A stretch of DNA of 23,635 nucleotides from Intrasporangium_A sp039812505 (GTDB taxonomy: Bacteria > Actinomycetota > Actinomycetes > Actinomycetales > Dermatophilaceae): assembly GCF_039812505.1 (NCBI RefSeq), contig NZ_JBDIAQ010000049.1:1-23635 (forward strand), written 5' to 3'. Positions within the stretch are counted from its first letter, which is position 1. Each line of letters begins with the position of its first letter. Positions 7,215 through 16,092 of this stretch are shown here, in pieces. Below the pieces are notes generated by a model. That model had not been told where the DNA came from. It was given only the letters and a program-made list of their open reading frames with translations, and searched no databases. Both the position numbers and the translations under genes were made by a program.

Positions 7215-8549
7215 TCACGGCTTCTTCGCCGGCTTCGGCGCGGGCTTGGACAGCGGGCCCCCGATGGTCACGGCGTCGCGGCAGGTCGTCGGGGCGGGGG
7301 TGACGCCGGGCGGGGCGCCCGGCTGGCGGCACTGGATGGTCAGCGTGACGGTCGCCTTGCCGGTGGCGACGAAGGGGGTGACGAAGTGGTAGTCGGTGGT
7401 GCGGAAGCTCTCGAGCGCCTGCGAGAGGATGATCTGCCGGCCGATGGACACCAATAGCAGCCCCTCGTCGCCCTGCGGGTTCTCCAGCACGAAGTCGGTG
7501 ATGCTGAGGCTCTGCCCCTTGGCGACGTCGAACGAGTCGGTGCGGGTCGACCCCGCGCGGGCGTCGCTGACGGCCAGCCGCAGCGAGAAGGGGGCGGTGA
7601 CCACCCGTGGGGGCACGCCACCGGTCACGGCCAGCTGGACCTGCTTGTTCGTCGTGTCGGCCTGCTTGGCCGCAGAGGCCGCCTTGACCTGGGCGACCTC
7701 GGCGGCCGTGGCGGCCTTCTGCGCCTCCGCCGCCTGGGCGGCCACCTGCTTGGCCTGCGCCTGCGCCTCCTGGCGGGCCACGTCCGCGGCGGCGTCCCGC
7801 GCGGCGGCCTGAACGGTGGGCTTGAGCAGCCAGGACCAGATCGCGGCGAGGGCCAGCAGGGCCGCCAGCGCGATGAGCAGGGCCTTGCCGAACCACTTGG
7901 GGATGACCGGCTCCTGCAGATGGGTCCCCTGCAGGGCCACCGGCAGGCTGTCCTGCGGCGTGACGGTGACCACGAACGGGATCGTCGTGGGCGGGCCGGT
8001 CCAGAGCAGCTCGACGGGCCGGACCTTGATCTTGGTGAAGGCGGCCCGGCCCGGGGGCACCGTGATGGCCTCGGTGTCCGACTCCTTTAGCAGCTCGGCC
8101 TGGTCGGTCACCGCGATGAACGCGGTCACGGGCACGTTGCCCCGGTTGTCGATGGCCACCTGGTGGCGACCGGTGCGCCGCCCACGGGAGGTGCGCGGCA
8201 CGAGCTCGGCGGTGGTGTCGAGGAACGGGAGCACCTCGACGACGGCCTCCGGCACGACCGTGTCGTCCGGGTTGTCCACCGGCACGACGCGGATGCCGAA
8301 GCTCAGCCGGCCCGCCGGCACCTCGGAGGAGCGTGGTGGGTTGACGGTCAGGGTGGTCACCGTCGACGTGCCCGGGTAGAGGGTGAACTGCGGGTCGGCG
8401 ATCGTGGTCCAGCCGGCCGGCACCCCGACGACCTCGAGCTGGTAGTCCTCGACGACGTCACCGGTGTTGCGGACCTCGAGCGGGATCGTCGCGGACTCGC
8501 CCGCGTTGAGGCTGACCGACTCCTGGTCGAGCCTGGCTACCGTACTCAT
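7215..8549 (-). CDS. eCIS-associated single-pass membrane protein with N-terminal Ig-like region and coiled coil
   Basis: 444 aa, no signal peptide. Residues 1-215 are beta-rich with two repeats of the NPCBM/COG1470-like kind (SVSLNAGESATIPLEVRNTG; then a second block around VAIDNRGNVPVTAFIAV). Such proteins are often named 'hydrolytic protein' without proof. Residues 220-242 form one transmembrane segment (WFGKALLIALAALLALAAIW). Residues 246-300 are Ala/Gln/Lys-rich and likely coiled coil. Residues 311-430 form a second beta-rich domain, ending in a Pro/Lys tail. The start at 8549 has GGAG close upstream. It is divergent from the LuxR gene and next to eCIS genes. A role as membrane anchor or envelope contact for the injection particle is inference from topology and position. 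Confidence 0.75.
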   Translation of the reverse strand: MSTVARLDQESVSLNAGESATIPLEVRNTGDVVEDYQLEVVGVPAGWTTIADPQFTLYPGTSTVTTLTVNPPRSSEVPAGRLSFGIRVVPVDNPDDTVVPEAVVEVLPFLDTTAELVPRTSRGRRTGRHQVAIDNRGNVPVTAFIAVTDQAELLKESDTEAITVPPGRAAFTKIKVRPVELLWTGPPTTIPFVVTVTPQDSLPVALQGTHLQEPVIPKWFGKALLIALAALLALAAIWSWLLKPTVQAAARDAAADVARQEAQAQAKQVAAQAAEAQKAATAAEVAQVKAASAAKQADTTNKQVQLAVTGGVPPRVVTAPFSLRLAVSDARAGSTRTDSFDVAKGQSLSITDFVLENPQGDEGLLLVSIGRQIILSQALESFRTTDYHFVTPFVATGKATVTLTIQCRQPGAPPGVTPAPTTCRDAVTIGGPLSKPAPKPAKKP

Positions 8550-8598
8550 GTCTCCAGCGTCGCCTCGTGAGGTGTGGTCTGGCGATGGACGTGAGGCC

Positions 8599-8626
8599 TC
8601 CCGAAAGGGCAGCTGACCTGCCCGTT
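8599..8626 (+). promoter_or_regulatory. Putative eCIS promoter/operator element, copy 1
   Basis: TCCCGAAAGGGCAGC (8599-8613), N5, TGCCCGTT (8619-8626). The 15-mer, the 8-mer and the 5-nt spacing are shared exactly with the element at 16093. The element reads as a -35-like box (CCGAAAGG) and a -10-like box (CCGTT) of an ECF-type promoter. It also contains an inverted repeat GGGCAG-N5-CTGCCC. Transcription would start near 8633, giving a leader of about 100 nt before the LuxR-type gene at 8731. Confidence 0.5.
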
Positions 8627-8730
8627 GAGGCGCTGTTGAGTGCCCGGAGAGGACGTGTCGGCATACTTCGTGGGTCGATATGTCGAGACAAATCCTCCTC
8701 ACCGGCGGCGTGTGGGGGGAAGGAGCCGTC

Positions 8731-9354
8731 ATGGAACGCATCGGTGTGCATGTCCAGGCCATGGACCCCATCTCTGCGGCAGGCGTGATCGCCGAGCTGC
8801 GCCCGCGCCCGGAGGTGCGGCTGCTCCGGGAGGACGAGGTGGCCCGGGCCGAGGTGGCGGTCGTCGTCGTCGACACCGTCGACGACTCGACGATCCAGCT
8901 GCTGCGCCGCCTGCAGCGCGGTGGCCTGCTGCGCACGGTGCTGATCGCCAGCCGGATCGACAACAACGACCTCGTCAACGCCATCGAGGTCGGCGTGCTG
9001 GGCCTGCTGCGCCGGGAGGAGGCCACCCCCGACCGGATGGTCAACGTCATCCAGCGCGCCGCCGCCGGTGACGGCACGGTGCCGCCCGACCTGCTCGGGC
9101 GGCTGCTCGACCAGGTCGGGCACCTGCAACGCCAGGTGCTCAGCCCGCGCGGGCTGACCTTCCAGGGGCTGGCGAACCGTGAGGTCGAGGTGCTGCGGCT
9201 CGTCGCGGACGGCTACAGCACCGGCGAGATCGCCTCGCGGCTGTGCTACTCGGAGCGCACGGTAAAGAACGTGCTGCACGACATCACCACCCGGCTGCAG
9301 GTGCGCAACCGGCCGCACGCCGTCGCCTATGCCATGCGCGAGGGCCTCATCTGA
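8731..9354 (+). CDS. LuxR/NarL-type transcriptional regulator with degenerate receiver domain
   Basis: 207 aa. The C-terminal HTH_LuxR domain (residues 148-207) is clear: ANREVEVLRLVADGYSTGEIASRL, SERTVKNVLHDITTRLQV and RNRPHAVAYAMREGLI. The N-terminal 120 residues follow a receiver fold. Asp48 ends a strand (VAVVVVD) but the usual acidic pair after strand 1 is reduced to one Asp (MDP), and Arg95 stands where the invariant Lys is expected, so control by phosphorylation is doubtful. The start at 8731 is fixed by AAGGAG at 8720-8725, 5 nt upstream. The longer open frame from 8680 lacks a ribosome site. Position, divergent from the membrane protein and directly before the + strand eCIS block, suggests it regulates this locus. 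Confidence 0.85.
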   Translation: MERIGVHVQAMDPISAAGVIAELRPRPEVRLLREDEVARAEVAVVVVDTVDDSTIQLLRRLQRGGLLRTVLIASRIDNNDLVNAIEVGVLGLLRREEATPDRMVNVIQRAAAGDGTVPPDLLGRLLDQVGHLQRQVLSPRGLTFQGLANREVEVLRLVADGYSTGEIASRLCYSERTVKNVLHDITTRLQVRNRPHAVAYAMREGLI

Positions 9355-9402
9355 GGATCCGGTGCGCGCGCCCGCGGGATGCCCTGTCGTCCCCGGGTGG
9401 CT

Positions 9403-9430
9403 GCCCGAAAGGCTGACCGGCCGCCGGGTT
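9403..9430 (+). promoter_or_regulatory. Putative eCIS promoter/operator element, copy 2
   Basis: GCCCGAAAGGCTGACC (9403-9418) followed by GGGTTCG; GTT is at 9428-9430. The distance from CCC of CCCGAAAGG to GTT is 24 nt, identical to the other two copies, while the sequence between differs. Predicted transcription start is near 9437, about 23 nt before the ATG at 9460. Confidence 0.45.
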
Positions 9431-9459
9431 CGCCCGGGCCGGGCGGGCAGGGAGCGTGG

Positions 9460-12400
9460 ATGACGACGCTGACGCAGGACGCGAGGAGGCTCGCCATGCG
9501 CGTGCCGGTGCGACGAACCGGGCTGGCCCTGCCCGCCCGGGCGATCGCCGCTGCCCTCGCCCTGAGCCTCGGGCTGATGCTGGCCGCCGGGCCGGTCGAC
9601 CGGGCCTTCGCGGCGGTGCCGAGCCCGGTCGCGCCCCGGATCGCCCTGACCTCCGACCGGTCGTCCATCGCCAGCGTGAGCCTCGACCTGGGGGAGGGAT
9701 CGGCCGCCTCCGCTCTGGCGCCGGGGGCGGCGACGCCGGGTGCGGGGGCGGCGACGCCGGGTGCGGGGGCGGCGCCGGGAGCGGGCGCGGCGGCGGCACC
9801 CGGCTCGACGGCATACGAGGGCGAGGACTCGATCGGCGGCGGGCTCGAGGTGTGGGTGAGCACGCGTGACGATGCCGCCGGCGAGGTCTACGCCGCCCCG
9901 GCGCCGTCACCCGACGACGACAACGCCGAACGTGGCACCGGCGAGCGGGTGACCTGTGACGACGCGGTCGAGTCGCAGCCGGCTCCCGCCCCGGACGGTC
10001 ACTGGATCGCCTACGCCTCCGACGCCTCCGGCAGCTTCCGGCTGTGGCTCGCCACCGACAGCCCGGATGGCGTCACGCTGCCGTCGACGGGGGTGCGGCG
10101 CTGCGGCCGGTGGGTGTCCTTCCCGCTCACCGGACCGTCCGGTCTGCTCCCGGGCGACCACGACGGCACCGACCTCTGGCCCGCCTGGCTCGACGAGTCG
10201 ACGATCGTGTTCAGCAGCACCAGGACCTTCCTGGCCGGCGAGGCACCCGACCCGCTCGGTGACCTGTGGGCCGTCCGTCTCGACCTGGCGGCCGGCAAGG
10301 TGAGCCGGGTGCTGCGCCTCACGGACGACCCCGCGGCCGAGACGCAGCCTGCCGTCGGTGCCGTGTCGGACAGCACGGCGGTCGCGTTCACCACCACCCG
10401 GTTCCGGGCCGACGGGTCCCTCGGCGTGCTGCTGCTGCCCGAGGGGTGGAGCCTGACGGATCTGGCCGGGCTGCGCGACACGAAGCCGACCGACCCGTTC
10501 GCCGGCTCGGGAGGGACGGGGCCACCGCAGGGCTCCGAGGCGGCATGGTCGCCGAACTACCCGCCCTACCTGGCGTACACCAGCACCGACTCCGACCCGG
10601 CCGGTGACATCGAGGTGGCCTCGTGCTACGTCGGCTCCGACGATGCCCTGCACTGCTCGCCGGCACCGCCGCAGTCCCAGCCTGCGGGCGAGCCCGGGGT
10701 GGGTGAGTCCCACCCGGCGTGGGTGCAGCGCAGCTACTACATGGGCGCCGTCCTGCGCTATACCGTCCGCTCGGGGACCGCCGACATCGCGGATGTCGCG
10801 GCTGCCGACGGCTCCGGTCGCCGGGTCCTGGCCGGCGGGTCCGGGGTCGACCGCACGTCGCCGGCCTACTCCCCGGACGGGACGCGGTTGGCCTGGAGCC
10901 GGTCGGGCAATGACGGGGGACGCGAGATCGTCCTGGCCGACTCCTCGGGCGGGCACGTCACCCTGCTGCGCGACGCCCGGCCGAAGGGTGCGGTCGACGT
11001 CGACCCGGCCTGGTCGCCGGACGGCACCCGCATCGCGTTCGTGCGCTACCGGCCCTGTCCCGACTGCGCCACCGTAGCGCCCCACGTGTGGGTGGCCGAC
11101 GTGGCCACCGGGAAGGCGACGCAGCTCACCTCCGACGAGCCGGTCACCTCCGACGGACAGGGCGGCGCGCGGACATGGGACCAGTCGCCGTCCTGGTCGC
11201 CCGGCGGGTCCCGCATCGTCTTCGCCCGGACCGCCGACACCACCCCGAGACTCTCGGTGACGGTGTCGCCGGGCACGCTGGAACCCACGAGCGCCGCAGC
11301 CACGACGGTCACCGCCGAGGTGACCGTGCGCAACGACGGCGGACGGGCCACCGCCGTGACCCTGACCGCACAGGTGCCCGACTGGCTCGTGCCCGCGGGG
11401 TCGTCCGGCTGCCGCACCGCCGACCCGGCCGACGGCAGGCGCACCATGACCTGCGACCTCGGCCCGATGGCACCGGACGCCACCGTGACCCGCGTCGTCC
11501 GGCTCAGCCTCGCCGACGAGCAGGGCTGGCAGTACGACTACCTGATCACCCACGCCACCGCCACGTACGGGCGCCCGCCCCGGACCGTCGACACCGACGA
11601 CGTCTACACGTTCATCATCCCGCCACCCCAGTCGACCGGCACCCCGACACCTTCGGACACGACACCTTCGGACACGGCACCGCCCGCGGCCGCCGAGGTG
11701 GGCCGGGCCCCGGACACGCCACCTCCCGGACTGAGCCCGACCCTGTGGGTCCTCGACCCCACGACGAAGGCGGCCCACGAGCTGCGCTATGCCGACCCCG
11801 ACGAGTGCGACTGTGCCGGCACGATCACCGGACAGAGCCCCGCCTGGTCGCCGGACGGTCGCCGCATCGCCTACACGGACCGGGGCGCACTGCGCGTCGT
11901 GCACCTCGCCGACCCGCGCGGCGACCGCGTGGCCACCGACCCCGCCGCGGGTGGCAGACCTCGGGTCGACACGGTGCTCGGGTTCTCCGACCAGACGGTC
12001 GACGGCTCGACCGGCGCCGTCCCCACGGCCGGCCGGGCCCTCCTGTCCAGTGCCGCGGACCCGGCCTGGTCACCCGACGGCACCTGGCTCGTGTTCGCCG
12101 GGCAACGCGCAGGGCTGGCGAACCGCCCGCTGATCTACCGGATCCGGCCGGACGGCAGCCAGACCACCGCCGTCACCCGCGGCCTGCAGGCCGACTCGGA
12201 ACCGACGTGGCAGCCCTTCGCCCGACTGGGGCTGAGCGGCTCCGCGTCGCCCCCGTCGCTCGGCGCCGGGGCGACCTCGACGGTCACACTCGTGGTCACC
12301 AACTCCGGGCCCGCCACCGCGACGGGCACGGTGGTCGAGGTGACCGTCCCCCGGGGACTGACACCGGGCACGCTGCCGAAGTCGTGCCGGTCCGGGCCCG

Positions 12401-13263
12401 TCCCGTCCGGGGTCCTCGTCACGTGCGAGCTCGGCGCCGTGCCGCCCGGCTCGACGAAGGTCCCGCTGGAGGTCACCGCGGTGACGCCGGGCAGCTACGT
12501 CCTGCCGGCGCGGGTCGGCTCACTCGTGCCGGACGACCAGCCGACGGACAACGGCGCCGACGTGACGATCACGGTCACTCCCGCCGGGGCGAGCGCGGCC
12601 GACCTCTCGGTGACCCTCACCCTCAGCCGGAACCCCGGCTACGTGGGCGGCGACGGCAGCGCCGCAGTGGTGGTGACGAACCGCTCGACCGGGCCCGTGG
12701 ACGAGGTGAAGCTGACCGTCTCGTTGCCGACCGGGCCGGGCCTGGTGACCGTCAGCCCGCCGCAACCGTGCTTCTCCGGGACCGCCTGCACCCTGGGGCC
12801 CCTTGCAGCCGGACAGTCCCGCACCCTGACCCAGGCGTTCGAGTTCGCCACCGCCGGGCGGGGGCCGGCCACTGCCCGCGTGGCCGGCGCCCTCGCCGAC
12901 CCCATCCCCGGGAACAACACGGCCACCGTGAACCTCGTCGTGCGCCAGCCGACCATCCAGGTGCTGCAACCGGTCGTCGAGCCGGGCGACGTGACCATGG
13001 CCGTGGGGCAGGACTTCCCGCCCGGCGAGGCGGTCACCCTGGCGTGGTCGCAGGGCATCAGCACCCGTCCCGTGCCGGTGGCCATCCGGGCCGACGGCAC
13101 GCTCACGCCGACCCAGGTCCTGATCCTGCCCCGCGACGTGCTCGGCTCCCGGGACCTGATCGCCACCGCCGTCACCGCGGGCAGCTTCGGGCCGGTCCGG
13201 GTCTCGGTGCTGGTGGCGCCCGGGACCGTCGCTCCGCCAGCCGACTTCGTCACGAGGAGGTGA
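9460..13263 (+). CDS. Secreted TolB/PD40 beta-propeller protein with CARDB/DUF11-like repeats, in the eCIS operon
   Basis: 1267 aa, predicted exported. A basic N-terminus (MRVPVRR), hydrophobic core (AIAAALALSLGLML) and probable cleavage after AFA (about residue 51) form a signal peptide. PD40 blades recur as PAxSPDGTRIAF-type motifs, e.g. near residues 468, 515, 577, 796 and 868. They are interrupted by a CARDB/DUF11-like domain at about 599-720 and followed by two or three more to about 1165, then a last beta domain. A low-complexity Ala/Gly/Pro stretch (about 88-115) follows the mature N-terminus. The start at 9460 has AGGGAG 5 nt upstream; ATG 9496, with GAGGAGG before it, is equally plausible. 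The next gene's AGGAGG overlaps its stop, so they are coupled. What it binds outside the membrane is unknown. Confidence 0.8.
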   Translation: MTTLTQDARRLAMRVPVRRTGLALPARAIAAALALSLGLMLAAGPVDRAFAAVPSPVAPRIALTSDRSSIASVSLDLGEGSAASALAPGAATPGAGAATPGAGAAPGAGAAAAPGSTAYEGEDSIGGGLEVWVSTRDDAAGEVYAAPAPSPDDDNAERGTGERVTCDDAVESQPAPAPDGHWIAYASDASGSFRLWLATDSPDGVTLPSTGVRRCGRWVSFPLTGPSGLLPGDHDGTDLWPAWLDESTIVFSSTRTFLAGEAPDPLGDLWAVRLDLAAGKVSRVLRLTDDPAAETQPAVGAVSDSTAVAFTTTRFRADGSLGVLLLPEGWSLTDLAGLRDTKPTDPFAGSGGTGPPQGSEAAWSPNYPPYLAYTSTDSDPAGDIEVASCYVGSDDALHCSPAPPQSQPAGEPGVGESHPAWVQRSYYMGAVLRYTVRSGTADIADVAAADGSGRRVLAGGSGVDRTSPAYSPDGTRLAWSRSGNDGGREIVLADSSGGHVTLLRDARPKGAVDVDPAWSPDGTRIAFVRYRPCPDCATVAPHVWVADVATGKATQLTSDEPVTSDGQGGARTWDQSPSWSPGGSRIVFARTADTTPRLSVTVSPGTLEPTSAAATTVTAEVTVRNDGGRATAVTLTAQVPDWLVPAGSSGCRTADPADGRRTMTCDLGPMAPDATVTRVVRLSLADEQGWQYDYLITHATATYGRPPRTVDTDDVYTFIIPPPQSTGTPTPSDTTPSDTAPPAAAEVGRAPDTPPPGLSPTLWVLDPTTKAAHELRYADPDECDCAGTITGQSPAWSPDGRRIAYTDRGALRVVHLADPRGDRVATDPAAGGRPRVDTVLGFSDQTVDGSTGAVPTAGRALLSSAADPAWSPDGTWLVFAGQRAGLANRPLIYRIRPDGSQTTAVTRGLQADSEPTWQPFARLGLSGSASPPSLGAGATSTVTLVVTNSGPATATGTVVEVTVPRGLTPGTLPKSCRSGPVPSGVLVTCELGAVPPGSTKVPLEVTAVTPGSYVLPARVGSLVPDDQPTDNGADVTITVTPAGASAADLSVTLTLSRNPGYVGGDGSAAVVVTNRSTGPVDEVKLTVSLPTGPGLVTVSPPQPCFSGTACTLGPLAAGQSRTLTQAFEFATAGRGPATARVAGALADPIPGNNTATVNLVVRQPTIQVLQPVVEPGDVTMAVGQDFPPGEAVTLAWSQGISTRPVPVAIRADGTLTPTQVLILPRDVLGSRDLIATAVTAGSFGPVRVSVLVAPGTVAPPADFVTRR
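9723..9785 (+). repeat. 21-bp tandem repeat inside the propeller gene
   Basis: Two exact 21-bp units (9723-9743 and 9744-9764) and a partial third encode repeated GAATPGA-type residues just after the signal peptide. This is a flexible linker, prone to length change by slippage. Confidence 0.8.
11646..11675 (+). repeat. 15-bp tandem duplication inside the propeller gene
   Basis: GACACCTTCGGACAC occurs twice head to tail (11646-11660 and 11661-11675), encoding a DTPSDTTPSDT-type interdomain linker between the first CARDB-like domain and the next propeller blades. Confidence 0.75.
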
Positions 13264-13266
13264 ACC

Positions 13267-13992
13267 GTGATCGCCGACATAGACGAGGCCGTCAGATCAC
13301 TGGTCCGCACCGAGGCAATCGAGCGCTCCGGGGTGGAGGTCGTCTTCGACGCCCCGACCAAGGACTGGGCCGCGCGGCGCAACGCCCCGACCGTCGACGT
13401 CTACCTCTACGACATCCGCGAGGACCTGCGCCGGCGGGCGGTCGGATGGGTCCCCACCCACACCGCGGAGGGCCGCCTCGAGACGCGCCGGCCGATGCCG
13501 CGCTACTACAAGCTCTCCTACCTCGTCACGGCGTGGACCCAGCGCCCCGAGGACGAGCACCGGCTCCTGGCCGACCTGCTCCGCTCGCTGCTGCGCTACG
13601 ACGCCATCCCCGGCGAGCTGCTCGGCGGGGAGCTGGCCGACACCACGCTCCCCGTCCCGTTGACCGTGGGTCTTCCGCCGCCGGAGGACCGCGCCTTCGC
13701 CGACGTCTGGACGGCGCTCGGGGGAGAGCTCAAGCCGTCGCTCGACCTCGTCATCAGCGCGCCGATCGAGGTCGGCCGGGCCACCGCGGCCGGCCCTCCG
13801 GTCCTGGAGAGCCCACGCCTCGACCTCGGGGACGTGCACGGCGGCGCGGAGGATCTCGACCGCTACCGACACGTCGCCGGCGAGCCCGCACGACCGGTGC
13901 GGGCCGCCCTGGCCGAGGAGCGCCGGTCGCCGGGTGAACGTGGCGCACCCGCCGCGGCGGTCCCGCGGGCGCGCCGCCGGCGACGGTCGTGA
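13267..13992 (+). CDS. DUF4255 / Pvc16_N-type tail cap (terminator) protein of the eCIS
   Basis: 241 aa. MIADIDEAVRSLVRTE, then VEVVFDAPTKDWAARRNAPTVDVYLYDIREDLRRR and RYYKLSYLVTAWT, are hallmarks of the DUF4255 family, which caps the tube/sheath distal end in Afp/PVC-like particles. A Pro/Ala/Arg-rich tail from about residue 185, ending in RARRRRRS, extends beyond the usual domain and may be disordered. The start is GTG 13267, with a full AGGAGGTGA anti-SD match at 13255-13263 that includes the stop of the previous gene. Its TGA overlaps the GTG of the ATPase as GTGA (13989-13992), so the two are translationally coupled. Confidence 0.85.
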   Translation: MIADIDEAVRSLVRTEAIERSGVEVVFDAPTKDWAARRNAPTVDVYLYDIREDLRRRAVGWVPTHTAEGRLETRRPMPRYYKLSYLVTAWTQRPEDEHRLLADLLRSLLRYDAIPGELLGGELADTTLPVPLTVGLPPPEDRAFADVWTALGGELKPSLDLVISAPIEVGRATAAGPPVLESPRLDLGDVHGGAEDLDRYRHVAGEPARPVRAALAEERRSPGERGAPAAAVPRARRRRRS

Positions 13993-16028
13993 CGACCATG
14001 TCGACCGGGACCGGCCCGGGTGTGCTCCTTGCCCGGATGTCCTTCGTCGAGCAGCGGATCCGGGCGCTCGTGGATGCCCGGCGAGCCGTCGACCCGCAGC
14101 CGGACGACCCGTTCCGGGGCCTCTACCTGACCGACGAGTCCGTCGACCGGCTGCTGGATGCCGGCTCGCCCCAGCCGGCTCGCGGACCGGTGGCGGCGCC
14201 GTACCGCGACCGCGCAGAGGCGGACGACCCGGACGACTCGAGCCGGCTCGACCGGCTCGCCCGGTGCTGCGGCCTCACCGATCTCGACGTCGGGCTGCTG
14301 CTCGTGGCGTTGACGTGCGACCTCGACTCGCGCTTCGAGAAGCTGTTCGGATACCTGAACGACGACGTGACCCGGCGCCGTCCCTCCGCCGGGGTGGCGC
14401 TCGAGCTCTGCGGGCACAGCCTCACCTCGGTCGTGGGACGGGAGCGGCTGACCACGGGCCCGCTGATCCGCCTCGACCTGCTCGTCGTCGAGGACCTCGA
14501 GCGCCCCTTCCCGGGGCGGGCCCTCAGAGTGCCCGACCGGGTCGTGGCGCACCTGCTGGGCAGTGACGACATCGACGCGTCCCTGGCCGACGTCGTCGTC
14601 GCGCCACCCGACGTCGCGTGGGGCGACGGGACGGACGTCGCGCGCGCCATCGAGTCCGGCATCTGCTTCGGCTACCTGCGCGAGCCCCCGACCGGGTCCG
14701 GGCTGCTCGTCGCCCTCGACGCCGTGCGCCGGAGCGGACACGACGCGCTGGTCGTCGACCTCGAACGGCTCGGCCGCCAGCCCGACCCCGCGGCCTGTGC
14801 CCGGGGGGTGACGCGGGAGGCCCGGCTGCGCTCCTGTGGCCTCGTCGCGACCCAGGCCGAGACGGTCAGCGCCACCGGCGTGCTGCCGCAGCTGCGCATC
14901 GACCCGCTGCCGCTCCTGCTCGTCGGGACGGTCCCCTGGGACCCGTCGTGGAGCGTGGACCCGCCGTTGCTCGTCGACATCCGGCCCAGCACCGCCGCCG
15001 AACGCGGCCGGCTGTGGCGCGAGGCGCTGTCCGGCGTGCCGCTCGGGTTCGATCCCGATACCGAGTCGACCCAGTTCCTGCTGCGGCCCTCGCGGGTACC
15101 GCGTGCCGCCCGCTCGGCCCGCCAACAGGCGCTGCTGTCCACCGACCCGGTGGTCACCGCCGAGCACCTGCGCACCGGGGCCCGCGCCGAGAACGCGAGC
15201 GCGCTGCAACGGCTGGCCCGCCGGGTCGAGCCACGGGTCGGCTGGGACGACCTGGTCCTCCCCCCGACCACGCGCTCGTCCCTGCACGAGCTCGCCGCAC
15301 GGGGCAGACACCGCGAACGGGTGCTCGGGGACTGGTCGATGCGACCCGGCGGCGGCCGGGGCATGGGCGTGGCCGCGCTGTTCGCGGGCGACTCGGGGAC
15401 CGGCAAGACGATGTCCGCGGAGGTCGTGGCCGGAGACCTCGGGCTCGAGCTGTACGTCGTCGACCTGTCCACACTCGTCGACAAGTACATCGGGGAGACC
15501 GAGAAGAACCTCGACCGCATCTTCACGGCGGCCGCCGGCGTCAACGGCATACTCTTCTTCGACGAGGCCGACGCCGTGTTCGGCAAGCGGTCGGAGGTCA
15601 AGGACGCGCACGACCGCTACGCCAACGTCGAGAGCGCCTACCTGCTCCAGCGGATGGAGAGCTTCGACGGGCTCGTCATCCTCGCCACGAACCTGCGGGC
15701 GAACATCGACGAGGCCTTCACCCGGCGGCTCGACGTCATCATCGACTTCCCGCTGCCGGACGAGACGCGCCGGCTCGAGCTGTGGCGGGCCTGCCTCGCC
15801 ACGCTGCCCACCTCGGGGCCGCTCGACCTCGAGTTCTGCGCCTCGTCGTTCGAGCTGTCCGGAGGCGCCATCCGCTCGGCCGCGGTCACCGCCGCCTACC
15901 TGGCCGCCGACGCCGACGGGACCGTGTCGATGGCCCAGCTCGTCCAGGCCGTGCAACGCGAGTACCGCAAGCTCGGGCGGCTCTGCCTGCCGCACGAGTT
16001 CGGCCGCTACCACACGCTGCTCGGCTGA
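13989..16028 (+). CDS. AAA+ ATPase of the eCIS (Pvc15/Afp15-like)
   Basis: 679 aa. The C-terminal AAA+ module has Walker A GDSGTGKT (residues 467-474), a pore-type YIGETEKN motif, Walker B ILFFDEAD with Asp525-Glu526, sensor-1 LVILATN and arginine-finger region TRRLDVIIDFPLP. The N-terminal half has the eCIS-type helical/winged region (LLVALTCDLDSRFEKLFGYLNDD around residues 98-120). Homologues are needed for particle assembly or protein loading in PVC/Afp systems; the exact step here is inferred. The start is GTG 13989, overlapping the DUF4255 stop; ATG 13998 is an alternative. The following 167-bp gap carries a promoter-like element, so the next gene may be read from a second start. Confidence 0.9.
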   Translation: MTTMSTGTGPGVLLARMSFVEQRIRALVDARRAVDPQPDDPFRGLYLTDESVDRLLDAGSPQPARGPVAAPYRDRAEADDPDDSSRLDRLARCCGLTDLDVGLLLVALTCDLDSRFEKLFGYLNDDVTRRRPSAGVALELCGHSLTSVVGRERLTTGPLIRLDLLVVEDLERPFPGRALRVPDRVVAHLLGSDDIDASLADVVVAPPDVAWGDGTDVARAIESGICFGYLREPPTGSGLLVALDAVRRSGHDALVVDLERLGRQPDPAACARGVTREARLRSCGLVATQAETVSATGVLPQLRIDPLPLLLVGTVPWDPSWSVDPPLLVDIRPSTAAERGRLWREALSGVPLGFDPDTESTQFLLRPSRVPRAARSARQQALLSTDPVVTAEHLRTGARAENASALQRLARRVEPRVGWDDLVLPPTTRSSLHELAARGRHRERVLGDWSMRPGGGRGMGVAALFAGDSGTGKTMSAEVVAGDLGLELYVVDLSTLVDKYIGETEKNLDRIFTAAAGVNGILFFDEADAVFGKRSEVKDAHDRYANVESAYLLQRMESFDGLVILATNLRANIDEAFTRRLDVIIDFPLPDETRRLELWRACLATLPTSGPLDLEFCASSFELSGGAIRSAAVTAAYLAADADGTVSMAQLVQAVQREYRKLGRLCLPHEFGRYHTLLG

Positions 16029-16092
16029 TCCGGCCGCATCCTCGGGCCGCCTCCCACGCCGGCACCCGCCCGGCCCGGTACCGGCGCGGCAT

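Noticed and set aside
9907..13937. 665-codon minus and 949-codon plus frames within the propeller gene
   Set aside because: Arg/Gly/Pro-rich shadows of the 1267-aa gene, which has a signal peptide and propeller motifs.
16062..16088. GC-rich inverted repeat after the ATPase gene as a terminator
   Set aside because: A 14-nt or longer loop and no T-run; such repeats are expected by chance at this GC content.
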